Of a stretch of DNA of 64,000 bases, positions 1-9,997 are shown piece after piece (position 1 is the first letter of the stretch; every line of letters begins with the position of its first letter). Source of the DNA: Marsupella aquatica (taxonomy: Eukaryota > Marchantiophyta); NCBI GenBank assembly GCA_973895155.1, contig OZ316897.1:124001-188000 (forward strand), read 5' to 3'. The notes under the pieces were generated by a model. It did not search any database. It saw only the letters and a program-made list of their open reading frames with translations, and had not been told where the DNA came from. A program made the translations under genes and the position numbers.

Positions 1-1248
1 TGCGACAAAAACTTTGCAAGAATGCGACACACTCGAGACACCAGATCCCCTCCTCGCCCGCGGATATGACAACACAAGCTTGATTGAAGTTACTCTGCGA
101 TGCGAAGACGATCGTGAAAGAGTGAGGAGATGACGAAAGTCATATAATGAGAACATTGTTAGGAATGGAGATGAGTCGAGAGGTCCGAATGACATATAGT
201 GCATTTCGGGAGCCTCGGATCCTCTGAAATGGTTTCGCGTTTCACGCTTCACTCATGAGGAAGGGGACATTGGATTCTGTCGTGATATGATCCGGTGTGG
301 TGCTGTTGCTGCAACCGTTTACACCCGTGCTTTCTAATGAGTGCTTTTCGTGTGGGTCATGACCGCACGGAGTATTTCATGCGAGAATGATGGGCAGAGT
401 TATGGCTAGCGACTTTGCTGGCCTGATGTAGGTTGGAATTATATATTGAATTATGGTGCCATCGATGACCGTTCGTGTCCGGGGAATACGTAATATGTAC
501 CAATGCATCGTCGGGATCGCTTTTTAAACCCAACGGGAGTTAAATAAATAGGTGGAATAGAAGGTTCCTTTTAGGCTAGCAAGAGTCACTTTATGCTAGT
601 GAGGTTGTTTTTGTGCCAAATTTTGGGTATTCCAAGGAGAAAATGATCCCGTGCAAGGAATTTTTTTACTGTTTCCTTGCATGCTACAATGACCCCATCT
701 TCACTAGCAATGTAGAAAACGTGAAGATGTACACTAGCGATGTAGAAAACGAGGATGGTTCAACTGGTACGCCGATGCGCCAATACTTGCATAGCATTAG
801 CCATATCCTTGAACACAGACACCATGGCTCTACGATCAGCAGATGCAGACTCCTTCTCAGTCGCTTCAAGAACCATTTTATTTTTCTCCAGTTCAAATTG
901 TTTGTCAAAACAAAGCATTCGATTTGTCATCTGATCATTATATTGAGAGACGAGATCAAACTTTCATGACTAGTTTTCAGAACTCCCGAGATATCCACAG
1001 TCCTTCTTCGCTTTGCTCTTCGTGTCGATCCTGCTACGCTATCTCCCGGGGCCACCGGGGCCATAGACCCATTATGAGGCTCTCTCTCAGGGGACAAACT
1101 CCTAAATTTCATATGCAAAAGCTTGGTGCGAAGGGGACTGAGGACATGGTGCAGCTGATAGATTAGGAGAGGCAATGTGCACGCCCGAATCAAATGTGGC
1201 AGGAGGAACCATGCACGGCCGTTGCAAACAAAGTGAATCCATTATATC
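1..1248. other. No recognisable gene
   Basis: The short open frames here are unconvincing on either strand: no known motif, overlapping frames, no splice-supported structure. The stretch contains scattered CTAGC/GCTAG words around 555-760. I see nothing else I can name. Confidence 0.5.
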
Positions 1249-1752
1249 TTACAAATCCTTGCTGAACTTGGGAACAAGTTTAGCCTGGATCCACTCATTT
1301 TTGCTCATATTATAATATGACGATACTCCAGAAGATAAGATAAAATCTCTATTGGCTTTCCAATCACCAAACAAATTGTTCCATTTGGTCGTGCAAACTG
1401 ATCTTGTTCTGTCCGAATAGCCCTTACCACTCATGAACGATGCAATATCAATCCACTTTTGGACACTTGATAGAAACGACGCTGTCCAATGTTATCCACT
1501 GACGTCCAATTCGAGTTCAGTTTTCTTAGCCTGAGCCAAGCACAACATTTCTTGGTCATTCCAATTCCGCGCTCGAGGTCTGGCTAGTCTATCCTGGGAT
1601 TGCTGAGAATCAGGAATGGAGAAAGTAGAAGCCGGGGGAGTAGTAAAGGCCATTGGATGACGATTAAAGCTTAGTGAAGCTTTCAGGAACACACAAGCTT
1701 CCAAATCAGTGCTGCTGCGATGACTCTCACAGTGGCGATCCAGGCACAACAC
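1249..1752 (-). pseudogene. Myb/SANT-like (trihelix-type) DNA-binding protein remnant
   Basis: One minus-strand frame is open from 1752 to 1249 except for a single TAA at 1492-1494. Before the stop it reads RNWNDQEMLCLAQAKKTELE, like helix 1 of a Myb/SANT-like domain. After it come a region with WTASFLSSVQKWID, then RTRSVCTTKWNNLFGDWK, which matches helix 3 of trihelix/Myb-like proteins, and a Tyr-Tyr-Asn-Met-Ser/Lys stretch usual after it. Such domains occur in host GT-type transcription factors and in the second gene of PIF/Harbinger transposons. A Harbinger-type MITE nearby (2445-2806) makes the transposon origin more likely. The stop and the lack of a transposase next to it indicate a dead remnant. 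Confidence 0.6.
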
Positions 1753-2231
1753 TACTGCACTCAGAGTGGCGATCCCGGCACAACACAGAAGCTACGACTG
1801 ACTTTGACACTGCAACAATAAGTGACGGGACGGCGACAATGCCACACTTCAACAAGAAGTTACAGGAAGTGACGGGACAGCCGAGTGAAACATTGTAAAA
1901 AAAGTTAAGTTACAAGTACTCATGGCACTTAACTTTTTAGTTAAGGACACAAAAAGCGGTACTCACTAACTATTGTCGGTTAAAGTTTTTAACTATAACA
2001 TTTAACTAAGAGTGCAACTTGTGCTGGCGAGAACCTTGCGCCTAGTTTTCTTTTTTATTAACAGCATTAGTTAAAAGATAACTCTAGGTGGGAACCCACC
2101 CTTACCTACCAGTCTCCAAACTATCCCAAACTTTTGGTGGGACCCTACCCTAATACACGATTACATATGGGGTGTCAGTGAGTACTGCTCACAGTCATTA
2201 TCCAGCCAGCGCACCACATCTTTCAGTGTGG
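1753..2231. other. AT-rich intergenic stretch with short inverted repeats
   Basis: Around 1905-2010 the words TTAAGTTA, CTTAACTTTTTAGTTAAG and TTTAACTAA recur in both orientations, giving weak hairpins of the kind seen near transposon ends. I could not define a terminal inverted repeat or target duplication, so no element is called. Confidence 0.3.
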
Positions 2232-2297
2232 TCACCAGTAATCACCACAAGAACACGAGCCATTTTTAAAATGGTGAAAGCGATTTGCATCCCTCGC

Positions 2298-2320
2298 TTA
2301 GGGTTTAGGGTTTAGGGTTT
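2298..2320. repeat. Interstitial telomere-type repeat at a deletion junction
   Basis: Three tandem plant telomere units (TTTAGGG) plus a partial one lie exactly between the DYW terminus and a mid-protein PPR motif of the pseudogene. They therefore sit on the breakpoint of a deletion of much of the gene. Confidence 0.85.
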
Positions 2321-2444
2321 ATGCTCACATCCATGTTGTGCAAGTCCACCGATCATTACCGCCCATGTGATGACATTTCAGTTGGTTAACTTTTCAAAAA
2401 CTTGAGATGCCTCCGTTATGCTCCCACAATCTGCGTACATCTTA

Positions 2445-2806
2445 GGGCCACTTTACAAGACGGGCGCGGCAATTTGAGTGCTTTCTACCAGGGCTGTAAC
2501 AGAGCCCAACTCTTAGTGGTACGGTAGGACTCTAGACCAATCCAAGGCAGGAATCCTAGGAGGAAGCGGGCTGCCCATTTTCGCACCTCCAGAGGTCCAA
2601 TAGTCTAGCGCCCGGATGAGAGTCCCAAGCCGGCTGGCCAGAGCTGATCCATACCAAAATGCAGGTTCAGTTATTCCCGCAACTCAACTTGCCGCGTCAG
2701 TCTTCTAAAGCAAGGAGCGCCCGGGCAGGCTGAAACAACGGTTGTGATTGATTTGATCATGAAAAAAGAGGAACTAAATTGCCGCGCCCGTCTTGTAAAG
2801 TGGGCC
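2445..2806. mobile_element. Tourist/Harbinger-type MITE, 362 bp
   Basis: Terminal inverted repeats of 31 bp, 2445-2475 and 2776-2806, differ at one position (core CACTTTACAAGACGG) and are flanked by a TTA target duplication at 2442-2444 and 2807-2809. Removing the element and one TTA restores PPR reading across the site (GTAL..MYADCGSITEA on the minus strand), which proves insertion. A TTA target and no coding capacity fit PIF/Harbinger MITEs. Confidence 0.9.
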
Positions 2807-3783
2807 TTAGGGAGGGCAGTCCCTACGCGAACATCTGATTCAAAGCCGGCGTGTCAAATACACACATGAACTTGTTTTCCCCATTTGAGAGCTAATGGGC
2901 TGGTACACGTTGGCACAGATATGTGATCTCATCGGGCTGCGACCCTTCTTTGCGCATTTGATTGAAAATTTCAAATGCAGATTCAGCGAGATCATACTTT
3001 GCTTATCCTGCAATCATAACGGTCCATGTAACAACAGTCTTGTTCTCAAGTTCCTAAAAAACCCTGCGTGCACCCAACAATTCCCCGCATTGGATGTACA
3101 CATTCACGAGGGTGTTCGCCACATATGAATTCTTATCCAATCCACTCTGGATAATGCAGTCATGAACCTGCTTGACCGCTAAAAGGTCTTTCTGTTTCAA
3201 GCACATTTGCAGAAATCTAACATACGTGTATGAGTCTGTAGTAACGCCTCGTTGTAGACGATCCTGCAAAACAGCAATTGCTTCACTCGTGGTACCAGCG
3301 CTGTACATGTGCGTACTGCCATTCCGTTGTGCAGTGTCTCTGCTGCCATAAGTAGCACGACATTGCAATCTGCCATGAGCAATCAAATTGAGCCCTGCCT
3401 TCATGCATGCTGGGCTTAACCGGCCATCCATCCAAAGTGTTTTCCTGAGCAGCTCCTCGGTTACCAGGTCTTGTCTTACTGCATTCTCAGTCACCACTTC
3501 GTCAGAGATAGCTGACGAGTGTTCCTCTTCCTCTCTGGATAGAAGTTCCTGCCGTCGAATCTCGCCCACATCGTTCGCTGCTATGAAAGACTGTACACCC
3601 ACAGTTGACTTCGGTTCCCTGGTGGGATTCAAGTTGAATGCGTCCTCAAAAGTAACCTTCGACCATGGTCTCTGCTGTTTCCTCTCTCTGGCATCCCCAT
3701 GAGAAGAAGATGGGAAATGCTTCACAGGAAAACTTCCATTTCGTAAGTAAGTTTCTTGGAAAAGCACCCGCTGCCGCTGATGC

Positions 3784-4691
3784 CTGAAAAATGAAAAATT
3801 GCAGTATACAAGTTAGAGTGATAGAAAACGGTGGGCACTGCTCCACAATGTCAAGAAGCAACTAACGAATGTGCGTAATGGAGACACTTCCTTGAGAAGC
3901 GTGCGGGGAGAAGAGATGGCAAGGGAAAGAAAAGGGAAACGAAAGAAAGACAAGGCAAGCACTCCTCCATTGAACACAGAGGACCCAACTCAAGCGAAGT
4001 ACTCGTAGTAGCCTCTGACGAACCGATTTATAGTACCTCACAGTGAATAACCACGAGTGTTTGATTAAAATAGAGGTTCATCCAACATGTGCGGAAATTT
4101 TTAAACAAGAGCAACAGAAGAATGCGAAATGAAACTTAAACAAAGGTCACGACAAGCAGAAAGAAAAGTGTATTTATGCCAAGAAGGACAGAAACTAAAA
4201 TTAACAACGGACCAAACTGAAATGTAGGTAAAACCCTTGGGCTAGACCTGATTGTATGCGAGCAATGCTGGCGAAACCGTCTACAAAACTGGAAGTGAGA
4301 GCAAGAGTTGAGCAGGAAAGGTGCGGGGCCTGCTGCTGTGGCAGAATCTGCACCGGCGGCCCCAACCCCGGCAGGATTAGGCTGCTTCCTTTCATCACTT
4401 CCATCATAGCAACCCCTCGCCTCCACATTCCCGTCAATGGACCTGCTCTCGCCATTTTTTCCTTCTCTCTGTCTAGCTCACCTCCAGTAGCGCCGCTCAG
4501 TGTCCGTCCCCGTGTCCGACTGCCCGGAGATAGAGAAAGAGACTCTGTCTTCTGCAAATTTCAGATTTGTAATCTGGCTCCTGAAGACGTTGATTACAGC
4601 AGAGATTCGGGCCACTGGCATCGCGAAACGTCGTGACTTCGGCAGCTTTGTCTGGGGGGATCCCGCGACGTGAATCGGCTGATCTCTTACC
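3784..4691. other. Upstream region of the PPR pseudogene, GC-richer part
   Basis: The minus strand immediately upstream of 3783 looks like an intron end. From about 4250 to 4690 base composition becomes GC-rich. Several overlapping open frames exist here on both strands but none shows a known motif. It may have been a 5' region shared with the plus-strand ORF at 4692. Confidence 0.3.
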
Positions 4692-4919
4692 ATGGCGGCG
4701 ATTGTGAGAAAGCGGTGGTCGTTGATGAGTGCACTGGCGTTGGTTGTCTGCATTCTCGCCCAGGACTCGCTCTCTTCTGCCAGTGGATTTGAGTTTGAAG
4801 TGTGTTTCTCAGCACCTCCTCTCCCGCATGTCTTGCTGCCAAAGTTGCCATCACTAGGGCATCTATCATTCCTTCCGCTCTCGCTGCAAAAGTTGCCATC
4901 GGTAGGGCTCAGGCAGTAG
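4692..4919 (+). CDS. Small ORF with predicted signal peptide, possible first exon
   Basis: The ATG sits in a good plant context (ACCATGGCG). The start MAAIVRKRWSLMSALALVV is basic then hydrophobic, like a secretory signal peptide or membrane anchor. After about residue 37 the sequence becomes low-complexity and repeats PSLGHL/PSVGLR, so the ORF may read past a splice donor (GAA/GTGTGT near 4797). I recognise no family. It could be a real first exon whose downstream exons were lost, or a chance ORF. Confidence 0.25.
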   Translation: MAAIVRKRWSLMSALALVVCILAQDSLSSASGFEFEVCFSAPPLPHVLLPKLPSLGHLSFLPLSLQKLPSVGLRQ

Positions 4920-7432
4920 GGCTTATCAAAACACGGCCGTAAGCCCTGTCTTGTGTCCGTCATTAAATTAGCCCGTAAAACAAGTAACGGGAACTTTTAC
5001 AGACAGGGAACAGATATTTGACACTTTCCGCAAAAACGGGTTACGGGGTAGAATCCTGGTAATGGACGGTGACACACCCAGAAGCCGCTTGCAGATGTTT
5101 AGGGAACAGGGTTTAACAGGGCCGCCTTCTCACGGTTCCTCCTCCTCGCCACCAAGGTGAGACATGGATCCAAGGAGATATGCGGTGGCTACCCCGAATC
5201 CCGGGCTGTCGCAACCGAACAATGTTTGTAGAATTTCACAATCTGCTAAGAATTACTCGTCGTAGCCTATTGAATGTTGCTCTAGTTGCTTTTCGGGGAC
5301 CTGGTACCGAGCTGCATGCTGACGAATCCAGTGATCCCTGTTAGGTTTGCTTTACCACTTTTACACGGCCTCTCGCGGTGTCCTTTGGGCTGAGAATTCC
5401 TAGTAAGCCCTAGCTATACTCGACTTTCTTCTGCGTTTCAACCCTAAATTGCTGGGCAACATATTTCTCAACTCTTAGTGCCAAGGAAGCGGAGCAAAAT
5501 CTCTTTTTCATCCAGGGATACTTTTTCGTCTCCCCATCCTGGTTCGAGTCCGGCTCAATTCTTAGTTGACGTTTCCTGCTGCCTGCAATTTGTGCGCTTG
5601 CCTTGTTTTTCCATACATGTCAAACTTCGAAGGATACCTCCGTTTAGGAGCTTCTTTTATTGCCCATCACAATCTAGATCAATTTTGTGCCCACAGCTTC
5701 AACTTGTTGTTCTGAGTGAATTGTCAAGCCTGCCCAATTTGCTATTTACACGGTCTGCATCTCACTTGTACACAAGTTCTTCTTTGAAGAAATGTCGTCG
5801 ATTTCTCGTTTGGCATGCATGACAATTCGGTTGAAAAGGGTTCTTTCTTGGAGGGCGATAAACAGCACTCGCGCCATACTTTTTCAAATGGCAATGTGCA
5901 GGTATGGTGGTAGATGCTTTGGGATTTGAGATTCTCACACTTTTTCCTCTCAGGATGCCAAAGCTGGGATATTTCTTAGAAGAGTACAGCGATTTTGAAT
6001 TCTTAATTCTCAATTGACGGAGGACGTGATCCTGGAGACGATACTGCTACCGGTATGCTTCTAGGGGTACCTCCAACTGTTACGTTGAGCTGAGATTCCT
6101 CTGCCCGGGTAAGGTTTCCCCAACAAGCCTTCACCAGTGAATATTCTTTCCTTAGTCCGAGGGGAAGGAAAGATGAGACTTGAAATTCGAGGGCTCTCCA
6201 AGGATTGCACTACTAAGACTGATTTAAACGTTTGTTAAACAGGTAAAATTATATTTCTCACAACTGTGCTATTTAGCTCTCGAACGGGAACGAAGCTTAC
6301 TCGATAGAAATTTTGGATATGGACCGCTTTAGGCAACACTCCACAGCCAGGTATAATTAATTTTATATGCATATCATTTTGTTGGATTATGATGTGACCA
6401 AACGAGCTCGAAGACATTATTAACAAAGACGATTGATTTGCAGGGTTCATCCTTCATCGTCTGCTTTGATTGGTATTGGCATCAGCCATTGTTCTTGTAC
6501 AAGGCATTTAGGTAATTGAGACTCAAGAGCGATTCAACGTTGTGATTACCTACTTGTAAACAAAAGCAGTTGTTCCAGCTCCACGGTGTGACATTTATAG
6601 TTGCATGAATTTCCTGCTATGAGGCTTATGTGATGAAGATTGACTTGAACTTCAAGTTTGGTTATTTTTTCACCTCCAAGGAATCACAGGGAGAGGGTGG
6701 GGAGGCGCTTTCAAATTCATGTCATCTGTACCTAATCACAGTGGATTCTTAGAGACAATCTACAAATGCTGGCTAGGCTTCATTTGTGAGTTGTAGTCTC
6801 TTGTCAAACACCTGAGATTTGGGTTTGTATATAGCATAGAAGGCTAAGGCAACTTACAATGAACGCCTGTCACGGTGCCCTAAGAGTCTGTCCTATACCC
6901 ACACCAACGGATAACATGCAACTGCTTGATGAAGTTTTTTAGTGTCAATTCAATAGGCTCTTGACTCTGTCCTTTCTATGATTACAGTGAAATACCGGAG
7001 TATGAAGGAGCTTATTGATACTTGAGCTACCTGGATATGCCTTTCACAATTATTTCAAAATTCTATTCTAAGATCATCGCATTCTTGACAGATAGCTGTT
7101 ACTCTCAATTGAAAAGGAGGAATATAACTTTTGCGAGTTTTCTGTACCAACGATCACAGCGAAGCCAGGGAGACAAGAAAATACATCTTTGGACGGAGGT
7201 AGGCATGCATGCTAGCCGTAGGACTCGAGAGAGTTACCGGTCTATCATCATTTTCTAAACATTTCATTGTAAAAAGATCATTGTGGAATATAGTCCTAGA
7301 GAAATAAATCCAAATTCATTGCACCTCGTGGAATCTCCTGGAATTTAACCTTTTATAGTCAGGCTTTCCATATCTGACCCTGGGCAGTGTGGTTGACAGA
7401 GGAAGCCCAGAGCACCTGAGTTTAAGCACAAG

Positions 7433-9997
7433 ATGACAAGTGTAGCACTTTGGGTGGATGTATTGTCAACTGCAGTATGGGTCAAGGCAAGGGCGAATTT
7501 GATTACGCAGTGCAGAGTTCAATCTCATGTTAGTTATTGCACGAGAGATTGGTCTCAAGTCACTGCAGAAGGGAACGGCAATAGGCATATGCACGCTCAT
7601 GGTACAACGAGTGGAACACTTGCTGGTTTGAAAGATCGTTTACAACGAGGCATTGCTATAGACCCGTACACCTATGTTAAACTTCTGCAAATGCTCTTGC
7701 ATCAGAAAGATCTTTCAGCAGCCAAGCAAATTCATGATTGCATCATCGAGAGTGGGAGTGATAAGAATTCATATGTGGTAATCACGCTGTTGAATGTGTA
7801 TATCAAATGCGGAGGATTATCGGATGCACGTAGAGTTTTTGATCAAATTCAGAAGAAGAGTGTTATTACTTGGAACAACATGATTGCAGGGTACGCTACG
7901 AGTGACCATTTTGAATCTGCACTCGAAATTTTCAATCTAATGCGCCAAGAAGGCGTCCAGCCGAATGAGATCACGTATCTGAGCATCCTGAAAGGATGTG
8001 CCAGCCCATTAGCTCTAAGGTGCGGAAAAGAAATTCATGAGCATATTCGACAGGCCGGCTTTGAATCGGACGTGCGTGTAGGGACTGCTCTCGTACTGAT
8101 GTACGCAAAATGTGGCTGTATCACCGAGGCAAGGAAAGTTTTTGAAAAGTTGACCAATCGAAATGTCATTACATGGAATGTTATGATTGGAGCATGTGCA
8201 GAATGTGGTGATGGTGTGGAAGCGTATCGCCTGTTTCTACAAATGAGACGTGAAGGCTTCGAACCAGATGCAATCACTTATATGAGCATCCTGAATGCAT
8301 CTGCAAGTGAGGGGGCTTTGGAATGGGTGAAGGAAATTCATGGCCATGCTAGCAAAGCGAGACTGGACTCAGATTTGCGTGTGGGCATTGCACTCGTTCA
8401 CATGTATGCGAAGACTGGGAGTATAGATGATGCCCGACTGGTGTTTAACAGAATGGAGAAACGCGATGTAGTCACATGGAATGTAATGATAGGAGGACTT
8501 GCACAACATGGATGTGGGCATGAAGCATATCGCTTGTTTATCCAAATGAGACGGGAAGGCTTTGAACCAGATGCATTCACTTATGCGAGTATTCTGAATG
8601 CATCTGCAAGTGCGGGGGCTTTGGAGTGGGTGAAGGAGGTTCATGGCCAAGCTAGCAAAGCGGGACTGGACTCAGATTTGCGTGTGGGCAATGCACTGGT
8701 TCACATGTATGCAGAGAGTGGCAGTATAGCTGACGCCCGACTTGTTTTTAACAGAATGGAGAAACGCGATGTAGTGACATGGAACATAATGATCGGTGGA
8801 CTTGCACAACACGGATATGGGCATGAAGCATATCGCTTGTTTATCCAAATGAGACGGGAAGGCTTTGAACCAGATGCATTCACTTATGCGAGTATTCTGA
8901 ATGCATCTGCAAGTGCGGGGGCTTTGGAGTGGGTGAAGGAGGTTCATGGCCATGCTAGCAAAGCGGGACTGGACTCAGATTTGCGTGTGGGCAATGCACT
9001 GGTTCACATGTATGCAGAGAGTGGCAGTATAGCTGACGCCCGACTTGTTTTTAACAGAATGGAGAAACGCGATGTAGTGACATGGAACATAATGATCGGT
9101 GGACTTGCACAACACGGATATGGACAGGAAGCCCTGGAACTTTTCAGACAAATGAATGCAAACCATGTGAAGCCCACCGAGACGTCATTCACAGCTGTGT
9201 TGTCAGCCTGTTCTCATGGAGGCCTTGTTGATGATGGCCGTAGAATCTTTTCTGCTATGACGCAAGATTATGGTATCGAGCGTACTGTTTTTCACTATAC
9301 CCTCATGGTGGATATTCTTGGGCGGGCGGGACACGTGGAAGAAGCAAATCAGCTCATCAGTGAGATGCCGATCGAACCAGATTATGTAACTTGGACAGCC
9401 TTGCTTGGGGCTTGTAGAACTTACGGTAACGTGGAGCTGGGCGAACTGGCCGCTAACGAGCTTTTCAAGTTGGAACCCAGTGAGGCCTCTACATATGTGC
9501 TGCTCTCCAATATCTATGCTGCGGCTGGGAAGTGGGAGAAGGTGTCATCTGTGCGGACTATGATGCAAGAGAGAGGTGTTCGGAAGGAGCCAGGGCGTAG
9601 CTGGATTGAAGTTGATAACAAGATTCATGAATTTGTTGTGGGGGATACATCTCACCCAGAAGCGAAGGTGATATATACTGAGCTGAATAAATTGAGTGAA
9701 AAACTTAAAGCTGGAGGCTACATTCCCGATACCCGGCTTGTGTTGCATGATATCAATGAGGAGGATAAAGAGCTAGCTCTTTGTTCTCATAGTGAGAAGT
9801 TGGCTATTGTTTACGGACTTATGCACCTACCTTGGGGAGAACCAATTCGTGTAAGTAAGAACCTTCGGGTGTGTTCGGATTGCCACTCAGCAACCAAGTA
9901 TATTTCTAAGGTGACCGGACGCGAGATTATTGCGAGGGATGCAAATCGGTTCCACCATTTTAAAGATGGAATGTGTTCTTGTGGTGATTACTGGTGA
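7433..9997 (+). CDS. PLS-class DYW pentatricopeptide repeat protein, copy A (854 aa)
   Basis: Predicted organellar RNA editing factor: PPR repeats bind RNA upstream of a target cytidine and the DYW domain deaminates it to uridine. PPR triplets (P, L, S; about 101 residues each) run from about residue 65 to 620, then E1/E2 motifs, a PG box (KEPGRSW, about residue 718) and the DYW domain to the end. The deaminase zinc ligands are visible: H786-S-E788, then C814-x2-C817. The protein ends in HHF...CSCGDYW. Residues about 360-560 contain two successive triplets whose DNA (303-bp period, 8513-9172) is almost identical. The ATG at 7433 has an in-frame TGA at 7394-7396, but the frame is open back to TGACAG/AGG, a possible acceptor; an upstream exon with a targeting peptide is possible. 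Intact and probably functional. Confidence 0.93.
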   Translation: MTSVALWVDVLSTAVWVKARANLITQCRVQSHVSYCTRDWSQVTAEGNGNRHMHAHGTTSGTLAGLKDRLQRGIAIDPYTYVKLLQMLLHQKDLSAAKQIHDCIIESGSDKNSYVVITLLNVYIKCGGLSDARRVFDQIQKKSVITWNNMIAGYATSDHFESALEIFNLMRQEGVQPNEITYLSILKGCASPLALRCGKEIHEHIRQAGFESDVRVGTALVLMYAKCGCITEARKVFEKLTNRNVITWNVMIGACAECGDGVEAYRLFLQMRREGFEPDAITYMSILNASASEGALEWVKEIHGHASKARLDSDLRVGIALVHMYAKTGSIDDARLVFNRMEKRDVVTWNVMIGGLAQHGCGHEAYRLFIQMRREGFEPDAFTYASILNASASAGALEWVKEVHGQASKAGLDSDLRVGNALVHMYAESGSIADARLVFNRMEKRDVVTWNIMIGGLAQHGYGHEAYRLFIQMRREGFEPDAFTYASILNASASAGALEWVKEVHGHASKAGLDSDLRVGNALVHMYAESGSIADARLVFNRMEKRDVVTWNIMIGGLAQHGYGQEALELFRQMNANHVKPTETSFTAVLSACSHGGLVDDGRRIFSAMTQDYGIERTVFHYTLMVDILGRAGHVEEANQLISEMPIEPDYVTWTALLGACRTYGNVELGELAANELFKLEPSEASTYVLLSNIYAAAGKWEKVSSVRTMMQERGVRKEPGRSWIEVDNKIHEFVVGDTSHPEAKVIYTELNKLSEKLKAGGYIPDTRLVLHDINEEDKELALCSHSEKLAIVYGLMHLPWGEPIRVSKNLRVCSDCHSATKYISKVTGREIIARDANRFHHFKDGMCSCGDYW
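8514..9122 (+). repeat. 303-bp PPR-triplet tandem duplication inside PPR copy A
   Basis: Two units of 303 bp (101 codons, one P-L-S triplet) follow each other with only one difference that I can see (CCAAGC versus CCATGC in the GHASKAG motif). The near identity shows very recent duplication or conversion. Confidence 0.85.

Larger units (their letters stand above)
2232..3783 (-). pseudogene. DYW-class PPR protein pseudogene (fourth family member)
   Basis: Minus strand. The first 237 residues (3767-3054) are open and hold a long N-terminal region followed by a first PPR that matches the three intact copies (DRLQRGVTTDSYTYVRFLQM, then KQVHDCIIQSG). The exon probably starts at 3783, after a good acceptor (pyrimidine run then CAG), so the targeting peptide may lie in an upstream exon. 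At 3054 a run of T shifts the frame; homology then continues through NKTVVTWTVMIAG with a TAA. The next PPR section is split by a MITE (2445-2806), ends in MIGGLAQHGC, and jumps through a telomere-type repeat directly to the last 21 codons of the DYW domain (ARDANRFHHFK...CSCGDYW, stop near 2232). Most PPR repeats and the deaminase core are deleted. Non-functional. Confidence 0.85.

Noticed and set aside
843-1193. Overlapping ORFs around 613-1193
   Set aside because: Several frames on both strands overlap without known motifs, and none is supported by splice or context evidence.
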